Part shown: positions 17,764 to 25,447 of the stretch, in pieces | Numbering within the stretch: the first letter of the stretch is position 1 | Layout: the number at the start of each line of letters is the position of its first letter | Source of the DNA: Thiohalocapsa sp. | Lineage (GTDB): Bacteria; Pseudomonadota; Gammaproteobacteria; Chromatiales; Chromatiaceae | Direction of reading: 5' to 3' | DNA: 38,072 bases | Assembly: GCF_022340605.1 (NCBI RefSeq) | Contig: NZ_JAJDNQ010000025.1 | Span: 1-38,072 of the forward strand | Notes under the pieces: model-generated | What the model was told of the DNA's origin: nothing | Database searches by the model: none | The model's input: the letters and a program-made list of their open reading frames with translations, nothing else | Program-made: the position numbers and the translations under genes

Positions 17764-18407
17764 GCCGGAACCTCCGCGGCACCGATCGGGCCGGCATCCG
17801 GCGCCCCGCGCCTGGCGAGTGCCAGCAGCCGCGCCTCCACCTGCTCGCGGTCCTGAAGCAGCCCCTCCAGGCTCATGTCCAGCACGCCGCCGCCGGCGGC
17901 GATGAGGAGTCCGGCGGAGAGCTCGCCGTCCGCGCGCAGCGAAGGGGTCGGAATCCCATGCTGAGCCAGCTCGGCCAATGCCGTGGCGCGCTCCGCCTCC
18001 GGCCAGCCGGGGGCGTGGCGAATGGTCCAGCCCATTTGGGGCAACCGCTTGCGCGCCTGCGCCAGCGCGGTGCTCACCCATTGCACGCGGCTGTCGGCGC
18101 TCGCCCAGCGTTCTGCCAGTTGCGCCCGCAGCCTGGGCCAGACGGCGGCAAGGAGCCGCGCGTCCGCCAGCTCGCCGCGACGGCGCTCGGCGGTGGCGCG
18201 CTCGGCGCCGGCCTTGCGCAGCAGGCCTTGGGCGCGGCTGCGCTCGGCCTCGATGCGCTGGTGCAGCAACCCGCGCTCGCGCCGATAGGCGTCGCGCTTG
18301 ATGGCAGCGGCGCGCTCGGCGGCCTCCGCCAGCAGCCGGCGGCAGGCCTTGTCGCGCTCGTCCTGCACCAGCTTAAGGAGGGCGCGCTCGCGTTGTTCGG
18401 TGTTCAT
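17760..18407 (-). CDS. atpE: V/A-type ATPase subunit E (cluster 1)
   Basis: The protein is 215 aa, with a long charged N-terminal helix (about residues 1-85, rich in Arg, Glu and Ala) and a compact alpha/beta C-terminal part ending in the GGVLDMSLEGLLQDREQVEARLLAL segment. This resembles the GG..v....n..e.rl......l signature of E subunits. It forms the peripheral stalk with the G/H subunit and keeps the head from rotating. Overlaps of 4 bases with F upstream and A downstream indicate translational coupling. It is more Ala/Arg-rich than the cluster 2 counterpart. Confidence 0.85.
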
Positions 18408-18721
18408 TCCGCCAACCCCAACTGTCGTTTCAACGCGGCCGTGAGGTCCGCCGGCGCCACGCGTCCGCGCGCGTCCGCCACCACCACGCAGGGCGGCCGC
18501 TGCGCCGCCAGCGCCTCCTCCAGCAGCGCCTGCGGCAGCGCCGCTGCGTACTCGGCGGTGATGAGGATCAGGCCCACGGGCGCCTCATCGCGCGCTGTCC
18601 GCAAGAGCGCCCGCAACAGGTCCGGCGTCTCCGCCGGCGCCGGCGTCCGGCAGTCGGCACCGGCCAGGCGCCAGCCCGCCGCACTCAGCTCGTCGCCGAT
18701 GAAGACGCAGCGCGCGGCCAT
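18404..18721 (-). CDS. atpF: V/A-type ATPase subunit F (cluster 1)
   Basis: The protein is 105 aa, the usual F size. It starts ARCVFIGDELSAAGWRLAGADC, the typical FIGDE..a.GFrLaGi opening of the Rossmann-like F subunit that sits on the D shaft. The strand VGLILITAEYAA and the segment PPCVVVADARGR follow the family layout. It begins 18 bp after the K gene and overlaps E by 4 bases. F is a rotor component that tunes ATP hydrolysis. Confidence 0.9.
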   Translation of the reverse strand: MAARCVFIGDELSAAGWRLAGADCRTPAPAETPDLLRALLRTARDEAPVGLILITAEYAAALPQALLEEALAAQRPPCVVVADARGRVAPADLTAALKRQLGLAE

Positions 18722-18739
18722 GACCGTTCTCCGGCGGGC

Positions 18740-19096
18740 TCAGAGCTTGTTCAGGATCAGCACCGAGACGATGAGGCCGTAAATGGCAATGCCCTCCGCC
18801 AGCCCCACCAGGATCAGCACTCGGCCGAACAGCTCCGGCTTCTCCGCCAGCGCGCCGACGGACGCGGCGCCCACGGTGCCCACCGCGTAGCCGGCGCCGA
18901 GGGCGCCGATGGCCGTGGACAGGGCGGCGGCGAGAAAGCCCCACCGCTGCACGCTCGGATCGATGATGCGCTCGGCGATCTCCACCACCGGCCCCTCCGC
19001 GAGCGCCTGGGGCTGCCACATGAGCAGGCTCGCCAGCGCCGCCGCCAGCACGGCGGACACCAGCAGCGAGGCTGCAATGAAGACGGACTTGCTCAT
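18740..19096 (-). CDS. atpK: V/A-type ATPase proteolipid subunit K (cluster 1)
   Basis: The protein is 118 aa. Residues 4-33 are a hydrophobic helix that could be a cleaved signal or an extra membrane helix, ending QPQALA. The c-type hairpin follows: helix 52-83 (Gly/Ala-rich, GALGAGYAVGTVGAASVGAL), a polar loop (AEKPEL), and helix 92-115 with the ion-carrying Glu101 in GLAEGIAIYGL. It forms the rotating membrane ring. No glutamine or serine typical of sodium sites is seen near Glu101, which leans towards protons, but this is inference. It overlaps the I gene by 4 bases. Confidence 0.93.
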   Translation of the reverse strand: MSKSVFIAASLLVSAVLAAALASLLMWQPQALAEGPVVEIAERIIDPSVQRWGFLAAALSTAIGALGAGYAVGTVGAASVGALAEKPELFGRVLILVGLAEGIAIYGLIVSVLILNKL

Positions 19097-20937
19097 GACG
19101 GACCTCCGGTGACGATGGCGGGCGGCGCCGGCAGCGGACTGAACACCCGCCCGGTGCCCCTGAGGAAGCGATTGAAGAACTCGAACAGCACCAGCCGCGT
19201 GGTCTGTATGGACACCACCAGCCCCTCCAGCAGGATGATCACCAGGTTGCCGGCGATCAGGATCAGCACCGCCGCCCAGCCGGGCGCGGCGCTGGCCATG
19301 GTGACGACGGCGGCGGACAGGGCCGCATGGGCCAGCGCGAAGGCGCCGACGCGGGCGAAGGACAGGGTGTTGGTGGCGAGCTGGAGCCCGCTCTCGGCCA
19401 GGTGCCCAACGGCGGCCAGGGCGCCCAGCAGGCGGCGCGCGGCCCAGTAGGAACCGAGCACATACCAGCCAACGCCCAGCAGCGCGACCCAGCCGAGGCC
19501 GGCGCCCGGCAGCACGAGCAGACCCACCAGGCCCAGATACATCACCAGCATCCCGGCATCCACGGCGAGCCAATGGTCCAGCCGCCCGGCCGCCAAGGCA
19601 CCGAAGCCCGCCAGGAGCTGCCCCAGCGACAGCAGCAGCACCGCGAACACGAGCGGCACCGCGAGCACCAGCACCGGGTCCTCCAGCGGATGCAGCCAGA
19701 GCGCCGGGATCAGGTGCTCCAGGCCGAACAGGCTGCCGAACAGGAGCCCGAACAGCATCGCCGACGCACCGCAGATCACGAGCAACCGCGCCGCCTCGAA
19801 GCGGCGCCTCAGCCACAGCCCGAGCGCCACCAGCACCAGCCCCTGACCGAGGTCGCCGAACATGTAGCCAAACAGGAGTGGCACCACGACGGCCAGCAGC
19901 GGCGTCGGGTCGGCCTCGTCGGCGCCGGGCACGCCGAGCGCCCGGGCGAACAGCTCGAAGGGCCTGAGCCAAGCGGGGTTCTTCAGCACTCGCGGTGGCT
20001 GCGTGCCCGCCGGCGGCGGCGCGAAGCGCAGCAGCGCGCGCGTCTCGGCGCGGTCCAGTGCGGCGGTGAGGCGCTCGCCGTCGAGGTCGTCGGTCCAGCC
20101 CGTGATCCAGGCCAGGTGCTCGCCCTCGCGCTCCAGGGCGCCCACCCGGCGGCTGAACCAGTCCAGCCAGAGCACCTCGCCGAGGATGTCGCCGAGGGAA
20201 TACTCGTCGAACAGCGTGTCCAGCTCCGCGTACAGGTGGATCAGGCGCCGGGATAGGAAGCCGCGCCGGGCGCGGATGCGCGCCAGCGCCGTGACCGCAT
20301 CGCCCTCGAGCCAGGGCGGGCGCACGACGATGCGCCCTTGCTGCGCCTTCACGCGCGCCTTGGCGGCCTCGATGCCGTCCGCGGGACCGAGGATCAGCCA
20401 GCAGTCCTCCTCGTCCCAGGGCACGCTCCGGGCAAGCATCGGCATCGGCAGGGTCAGCACCGTGCCGGCAGGCAGGATGGCGCAGAAGGTGGCGAGGATC
20501 GGCCCGGAATCCGTGATCCGCGCGAAGTCCAGGGGACTGCCGCGCAGCTTGCCGATGATCTGCCCCAGCCACTTGAGGCCCGTGAGCTCTTCCTCGCAGG
20601 CTTGCAGCTGGTCGATGAGCGGGTCCGCCTCACGCTGGTAGGCGCCGATGCGTGCCAGGGCGCGCTCCATGACCCGCATCGGCGCCTCCAGCAGGGGGCC
20701 GCGGCGCAGCCGCCCGCGCTGCCAGTAGCGCTGGTAGCGCTGCGCCAGGCGCTGGTACTCGGCGAGGCCGGCGGCGATCGCCGCCAGCGGCCGGTCGGCG
20801 GCCCTAAGATCCCCATTCGGCGGCCGGCGCAGCTCCAGCTCCACCGCCCCGGTGCGCGCCAGCTCCGCCAGCGTGCGCACGGACTCGCTGCGCGGGCAGA
20901 GCACCTCGAACCAGCGCGTGGCGACCGGGCGCAGCAT
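19093..20937 (-). CDS. atpI: V/A-type ATPase subunit I / a (cluster 1)
   Basis: The protein is 614 aa from the ATG at 20937, which overlaps the C gene stop (TGATG). The soluble N-terminal half runs to about residue 350. A membrane half with about seven or eight helices follows, beginning in the region LLAVVVPLLFGYMFGDLGQGLVLVALGLWLRRRFE and ending near LILIAGNLVIILLEGLVVSIQTTRLVLFEFFNRFL. The conserved arginine of the ion half-channel is expected in the TTRLVLFEFF helix. The protein is the membrane stator subunit that passes ions to the K ring. It differs clearly from the 633-aa cluster 2 protein. Confidence 0.93.
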   Translation of the reverse strand: MLRPVATRWFEVLCPRSESVRTLAELARTGAVELELRRPPNGDLRAADRPLAAIAAGLAEYQRLAQRYQRYWQRGRLRRGPLLEAPMRVMERALARIGAYQREADPLIDQLQACEEELTGLKWLGQIIGKLRGSPLDFARITDSGPILATFCAILPAGTVLTLPMPMLARSVPWDEEDCWLILGPADGIEAAKARVKAQQGRIVVRPPWLEGDAVTALARIRARRGFLSRRLIHLYAELDTLFDEYSLGDILGEVLWLDWFSRRVGALEREGEHLAWITGWTDDLDGERLTAALDRAETRALLRFAPPPAGTQPPRVLKNPAWLRPFELFARALGVPGADEADPTPLLAVVVPLLFGYMFGDLGQGLVLVALGLWLRRRFEAARLLVICGASAMLFGLLFGSLFGLEHLIPALWLHPLEDPVLVLAVPLVFAVLLLSLGQLLAGFGALAAGRLDHWLAVDAGMLVMYLGLVGLLVLPGAGLGWVALLGVGWYVLGSYWAARRLLGALAAVGHLAESGLQLATNTLSFARVGAFALAHAALSAAVVTMASAAPGWAAVLILIAGNLVIILLEGLVVSIQTTRLVLFEFFNRFLRGTGRVFSPLPAPPAIVTGGPS

Positions 20938-21737
20938 CAGGCCGCCTCCGCGCGTGCGCTCGGCGCGTCTGGAGGCGGCGACTCCGGGAATAGCGCCCGG
21001 TCCAGCAGCGCCCGGCGCAGCCGCTCCAGGTCCAGCGCCACCAGGGCGAGGTAGACGAAGGGCATCGCCGGCGACAGGCCGAGCCCGTGGAACTCGAACC
21101 GCAGCCGCTCGCGCAGTTGCTGGCGCGGCGTCCAGGCGTGCGCCGGGTCGCTGCGGCGGAAGGCGTCGAGGTGTGCGCCGATGCTCGCGGCAAGCCGCTC
21201 CAGGTCGGCGCGCACCGCGACGCCCGAGCGCGGCCAGCGCCCGCGCCAGCCGGCAACCCAGCATGCGGACACCGGCTCCGCGGCGTCGTGATTCAGCAGC
21301 GGGGCGATGCCGGCCCGCTGGAGGCGCCGCGGCAGCAGCGCACCGTCGTCGCCCAGCAGCGCGGCGATACATGGCACCCGCCGCGCCCAGCGGGGCAGCT
21401 CGGCGCCGGCGCGCAGATGCTCCAGCAGGCTGAGCAGCGGCAGCCAGCGGGTCCAGCGGACGGCGTCGCGCCAGGGCTTGGGCACAAAGCGGGCGACGGC
21501 ATCGATCTCGGCGAACAGCAGCCCGCGCACGCCGGCCTCGATGTCGTGCACGTCACTGGCGGCCGAGAAGCCCTTGATCCAGTCCCTGTGCGGACCGCCG
21601 CGCGCCTCCTCCAGCCAGGCACCGAGACCGCGGATGCCGCTGATGCGCCGCCAGTCAGCCTCCGCCGGCAGTGCGCCGTAGCGGGCCTGCACCCGCGCCT
21701 GGGCGTAGGCAAAGGCATGGCGGGCGGCGCTGCTCAA
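20937..21737 (-). CDS. atpC: V/A-type ATPase subunit C / d-like (cluster 1)
   Basis: The protein is 266 aa, clearly shorter than the usual 320-350 of subunit C (AC39 family) and than the 352-aa copy in cluster 2. It is helical and rich in Arg, Ala, Trp and Leu. The opening SSAARHAFAYAQARVQARYGALP matches the Y..aRvra....LL pattern at the start of the family. Its place between the G/H and I genes, with 4-base and 1-base overlaps, is that expected of C. The role would be the socket between the central shaft and the K ring. The assignment rests on position, the opening motif and helical character, since sequence conservation is weak. Confidence 0.72.
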   Translation of the reverse strand: MSSAARHAFAYAQARVQARYGALPAEADWRRISGIRGLGAWLEEARGGPHRDWIKGFSAASDVHDIEAGVRGLLFAEIDAVARFVPKPWRDAVRWTRWLPLLSLLEHLRAGAELPRWARRVPCIAALLGDDGALLPRRLQRAGIAPLLNHDAAEPVSACWVAGWRGRWPRSGVAVRADLERLAASIGAHLDAFRRSDPAHAWTPRQQLRERLRFEFHGLGLSPAMPFVYLALVALDLERLRRALLDRALFPESPPPDAPSARAEAA

Positions 21738-22099
21738 GGCTCACTCCCGGGGAACGGCGTCGTGAGCTCGGCCGCCAGAGCCGCCGCCAGGGCATCCAGA
21801 GCCGCCGCGTCCGGCGCCGCCGCGTCTGGCGCCGGGCCGGCGGCGGCCTCGTCGCCGGACACCGCGAGCTCGGCCAGGCCACGCTCGATGCCGCGGTCGG
21901 CGATGCGGTGCGCCACCTGGATACGCCGCTCTGCGCGCTGCGCGATGGCGCGCGCCTCACGCTCGGCGGCGGCCACCCGCGCCGCGGCCTGCTCCCGGCA
22001 ACGCGCGATGGCGTCGCGCGCCTCGGCCTCGGCCGCCAGCACCCGGTTGAAGGCCGCATCCAGGCCGCGGCCCTCGGCACTGCTATGACGATCTTGCAT
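21734..22099 (-). CDS. V/A-type ATPase peripheral stalk subunit G/H-like (cluster 1)
   Basis: The protein is 121 aa from the ATG at 22099. Residues 15-75 form an uninterrupted Ala/Arg/Glu helix (AFNRVLAAEAEARDAIARCREQAAARVAAAEREARAIAQ) with the alanine-heptad look of peripheral-stalk G/H subunits. The rest is an Ala/Pro-rich linker. It would pair with subunit E in the stator. Its counterpart in cluster 2 stands in the same first position. The 4-base overlap with the next gene supports an operon. Sequence alone would allow other coiled-coil proteins; position makes the call. Confidence 0.7.
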   Translation of the reverse strand: MQDRHSSAEGRGLDAAFNRVLAAEAEARDAIARCREQAAARVAAAEREARAIAQRAERRIQVAHRIADRGIERGLAELAVSGDEAAAGPAPDAAAPDAAALDALAAALAAELTTPFPGSEP

Positions 22100-22174
22100 T
22101 GCTGCCGTGGTCCCTTCTGTCCTGCGTCCGCGCTTGTGAATTCGAGCGAGCCCTTGCGTGGGACGGCGCCGGGC

Positions 22175-22197
22175 GAGCCCCGGCGCCGGTCGGCGCG
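22175..22197 (-). terminator. Strong GC hairpin between protease and ATPase cluster 1
   Basis: GGCGCCGGG (22175-22183) and CCCGGCGCC (22189-22197) pair perfectly around a 5-base loop, starting 3 bases after the protease stop on the minus strand. No T-run follows. It could reduce read-through from the protease gene into the ATPase genes. Confidence 0.4.
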
Positions 22198-22200
22198 GTG

Positions 22201-23013
22201 TCAGCGCACGCCGGCCTTGTTCATGAGATTGCGCACGTAGTCCACGGGGATGGCATAGGTGATGCCGCTCGGGTCTTTGATGGCGGACTCCCGGGTGTTT
22301 TTGACATAGACGCTGTTGATGACGCCGAGCACACGCCCCGTATCCACGTCGTAGAGGGGGCTGCCGCTGCTGCCGGGATAGGCCGTCGCATCCAGCTGGA
22401 GAATATTGAACGGCGCCGAGAGCCGCTTGATCATCTCGGGGGTCAGCTCCTTGCCGGAGCCCACCGGCGCCGCGATGGGCGCGATGGCGGCGACCGTGGC
22501 ACGGTGGGTTGCCGGGAATAGCCACAGCGCGTTCACCAGCGGATAGCCGGTGAAGGCGGCCCACTGACCCTCTTGGATGTCGGTGGTGCGCCCCAGGCTC
22601 ACGGCCGGCAGCGCGGCGCCCTCGAAGCGCAGCAGGGCGAGATCGTGCTCACGGTCGATGGCCACCAGCTTGGCCGGGCGCATCGCCGTACGGTGGTCGG
22701 CGACGGGCCGGTAGATGGCGATGGTCTCGCGACGGCCGGCGTCCAGGTTGCGCGGCACCACGTGGGCATTGGTGACCACGTAGCTCGGCGCCACCACGAA
22801 GCCCGTGCCACGCGGTTGCTGCTGCGTCGCGCGCACCGCCATGTAGGTACCGACGGCGACGACGCTCTGCTTCATCTTCGCCGCGGTGGCCGGCAGATCC
22901 GCCAACACCGGGCCGGCGGCAACCGCTAGCAGCAGCACGAGGTACCGGACCAGCGCCGACACCAGGTCGGCGGCACGCGATGCGTCCGCACGCAGTGGCA
23001 TCGGATACGGCAT
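22201..23013 (-). CDS. Exported trypsin-like serine protease
   Basis: The protein is 270 aa from the ATG at 23013, after GAGGAG. A hydrophobic stretch at residues 20-38 ending VLADL is a signal peptide or anchor. The catalytic triad is visible as His84 (TNAHVV), Asp124 (HDLALL) and Ser216 (YPGSSGSPL). This is the HtrA/DegP-type protease fold without a PDZ domain. It should work in the periplasm, possibly on misfolded or damaged proteins. It stands directly upstream of ATPase cluster 1 on the same strand, separated by 101 bp with a strong hairpin, so co-transcription is possible but not certain. Confidence 0.88.
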   Translation of the reverse strand: MPYPMPLRADASRAADLVSALVRYLVLLLAVAAGPVLADLPATAAKMKQSVVAVGTYMAVRATQQQPRGTGFVVAPSYVVTNAHVVPRNLDAGRRETIAIYRPVADHRTAMRPAKLVAIDREHDLALLRFEGAALPAVSLGRTTDIQEGQWAAFTGYPLVNALWLFPATHRATVAAIAPIAAPVGSGKELTPEMIKRLSAPFNILQLDATAYPGSSGSPLYDVDTGRVLGVINSVYVKNTRESAIKDPSGITYAIPVDYVRNLMNKAGVR

Positions 23014-23884
23014 TTAGGCTCCTCGGTGCGGCTCGCACCGGTTGCGGTACGTGTGCTCATGGGCGCCCGACGCATCCCCGCCGGCGCCCCGATCGCGGGT
23101 ATCTGGTCCCTCGTGGAAGGCTCGCAGAACTGCGCCACAGTCCGAGCAGTCGGCAGGGTGGCTCCAGACGATGCGTCGGAGCGGCCAATGCAGCCGAGCC
23201 GGTGCAGCCGCGGGGGCAGCAACCGTCGTAGGTCGGGTTAGCGATAGCGTAACCCGACAATGAATGGCTTACTCGCCCCTTACTGGTGCCCTTACTGGCG
23301 CCCATCGTCGGGTTACGCTGCGCTAACCCGACCCACATCCAAGACTTGCCCATGATCTCCGCCGCGCGGGCAGCAAGCCGACGCTGCGGTCGAGCCTCAA
23401 CCGGGTCCGGGGCCAATGATAGACAGAAATGCCCGAGCCCGTATCCCCGGCCTACGCCGACTTCAGCCGCCTCCCCCGAATACGCCGACTTCAGTGCCCC
23501 GCCCTCGGCCGTCGGGCGACTGAAGTCACCCACCCCGGCAGCCGGATAAGGCCGGCGCACACGTGGGAGGCTTGGCCTCGGACCAACGAGTCGTGATCGT
23601 CGCCTTGGCAGGCTGGACGGCGCTCAGCGTTGTCCTTGTCGTACCGACGATCCGATTACGACAACGACAACGACAACGACGATGGCAACGACGAGCAGGC
23701 GAACTGCAACGGCGAAGTTGCCTCATCTGCAAACATTCGGCTCCGTTGAGCAAACCAGGCGCGCCCCCGGCGCACCCGGAAGCGGCGCGAGCTGATATGG
23801 CGCAAGCGTAAGAATTCAAGACTGGCCAGACGCGCCGCGCTTTCGCTAATCTGCGCGGCGTGTCACTGCCGCCGGGAGCCGCCG
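23014..23884. other. Divergent spacer between the two ATPase clusters
   Basis: This 871-bp region should hold the promoters of both clusters. It contains: a type B repeat (23228-23336); a duplicated TACGCCGACTTCAG (23453-23466 and 23481-23494); a long hairpin with arms GACTTCAGT (23487-23495) and ACTGAAGTC (23519-23527); and a CGACAA hexamer array at about 23655-23690, related to those near 12710 and 28300. No credible coding region is present. I could not define promoter boxes. Confidence 0.6.
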
Positions 23885-24202
23885 TTGGACGAAACCCTGA
23901 AACGCCTGCTGGACGCCGAGATGCGCGCCGAGAAGATCGCGCAGGACGCCGAGCAGGAGCGCGAGCGCATCATCCAGTCCGCCATGGCGGACGCGCGCGC
24001 CGAGGACCAGCGCTTCACGGCGCGGATTCCGGATATGCACCGCGGCTTCATCGACAAGGCCGAGGAGCGCGCCGAGCAAACCATCGCCGAGCTGAAGCGC
24101 CGCTACGACGAGCGCCACGTGCAGTTGCGCGACATGGCCGAGCAGCGTGAGCACGAGGCGCAGGCGGCGGCGTTCGAGCTGCTCATCGACCCGGCGCGCT
24201 GA
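23885..24202 (+). CDS. V/A-type ATPase peripheral stalk subunit G/H (cluster 2), TTG start
   Basis: The protein is 105 aa. The TTG at 23885 is preceded by GGGAG at 23874-23878, the expected spacing, and no better ATG fits. The whole protein is a charged helix (LLDAEMRAEKIAQDAEQERERIIQSAMADARAEDQRF), the right pattern for the peripheral-stalk helix that pairs with subunit E. It is the first gene of cluster 2 and is followed by C after 68 bp. It is not obviously similar to the Ala-rich cluster 1 protein beyond the coiled-coil character. Confidence 0.8.
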   Translation: MDETLKRLLDAEMRAEKIAQDAEQERERIIQSAMADARAEDQRFTARIPDMHRGFIDKAEERAEQTIAELKRRYDERHVQLRDMAEQREHEAQAAAFELLIDPAR

Positions 24203-24270
24203 ATGTCTTCCCACCACATCTCCGCCGACGCATCCCGCCCCGGCACGCCTGGCCCCTGCGACGCCCGCCC

Positions 24271-25329
24271 ATGAGCGCCATCGCCGAGGCTTACCTCAAT
24301 ACCCGCATCTCGGCCATGTCCGTGCGGCTGCTGGACACGCCGGCGCTGACCGGTCTCGCGGAGCTCAAGCTGCCGGCGCTGGCCGAGCGCTTCGGTCTGG
24401 AGCCGTTGCTGGACGAGCAGCTCCCCCCGCGCAGCAGGGCCCGCGCCGTGGAGCAGACGCTGCTGCACCTGCTGCTGGCGGACCTGGCGATACTGCTGCG
24501 GCCGCTGGACGCCACCGGGCGCGGCCTGCTGCTGGCCTGGGCGCGCAAGTACGCGCTGATCAACCTGAAGACCCTGATCCGCGGCAAGCTCTACGGGCTG
24601 GACCAGACCGAGATCCGGGAAAACCTCTTCGACCTGCCGGCGCGGGTGCGCCTGCCGCACCAGGACCTCTACCGCGCCGAGAACGTGCTGGAGCTGCTGC
24701 GGGTGCTGGAGGGCGGGCCGTTCCGGCTCATCGCCCGCCAGGCGCGGGAGTCCTACGAGCAGCGCCGCGATCCGTTCGTGCTGGAGGCGGCGGTGGATTC
24801 GCGCTATTACGCGGAGCTGGTGCGCCAGGCGAATCAGCTTCAGGGCATCGATGCGCAGGCCGTGCAGCACCTGCTGGGTGCCGTGCTGGACCGCATCAAC
24901 CTGCTGTGGTTGCTGCGGTTTCGCTTCTCGTTCGGCTTCTCGCCCAGCGAGGCCTTCTACCACCTGGTGCCCTCCAAGCGGTTGTTGCACCGCGAGCGGC
25001 TGCTGGAGCTCGCCAACGTCGACGGCTTCGAGCAACTCCTGGAGGCCTTGCCAGAGCCGCTCAACGAGCGGCTCGCCGGCGCCGGCAGCCTGATCGAGGT
25101 GCAGCGCCGCCTCGGCGGCCTGCTGCACGAGGAGTGCCGACGCACGCTCGCGGGCGGGCGCTCCGGCGTTGCCCGCGCCCTGGCCTACCTGTTCCTGCGC
25201 GAGCACGACACGCACCAGCTCTATGCCTTGATCGAGGGCCGGCTGCTCAAACTGCCGCAGGAGGTGGTGGACATCGCCCTGGGCCTGGCACCGCCGAACT
25301 GTCCGATGGACTTGCCCACGGCGGCTTGA
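24271..25329 (+). CDS. atpC: V/A-type ATPase subunit C / d (cluster 2)
   Basis: The protein is 352 aa, the usual size of the AC39 family. The opening SAIAEAYLNTRISAMSVRLLDTPALTGLAEL is the Y.naRir.m...LL....l..L signature. The segments ALINLKTLIRGKLYGLD (the N.k.iiRgk block) and DRINLLWLLRFRFSFGFSPSEAFYHLVP are typical of the repeat units. It is the funnel between the central shaft and the membrane ring. It starts without a clear ribosome-binding site, 68 bp after G/H. It is longer and better conserved than the cluster 1 copy. Confidence 0.92.
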   Translation: MSAIAEAYLNTRISAMSVRLLDTPALTGLAELKLPALAERFGLEPLLDEQLPPRSRARAVEQTLLHLLLADLAILLRPLDATGRGLLLAWARKYALINLKTLIRGKLYGLDQTEIRENLFDLPARVRLPHQDLYRAENVLELLRVLEGGPFRLIARQARESYEQRRDPFVLEAAVDSRYYAELVRQANQLQGIDAQAVQHLLGAVLDRINLLWLLRFRFSFGFSPSEAFYHLVPSKRLLHRERLLELANVDGFEQLLEALPEPLNERLAGAGSLIEVQRRLGGLLHEECRRTLAGGRSGVARALAYLFLREHDTHQLYALIEGRLLKLPQEVVDIALGLAPPNCPMDLPTAA

Positions 25330-25447
25330 TTGCAGCCTGACGCAACTGCCAATGCAACCGAGCCACGCCATGCGAGCCACGCACGCCATGCCCGTCGCTG
25401 CCGCCGACCCCCAGGCTGCATCTGCGCCGCCGCCGGAGACTTGAGCC

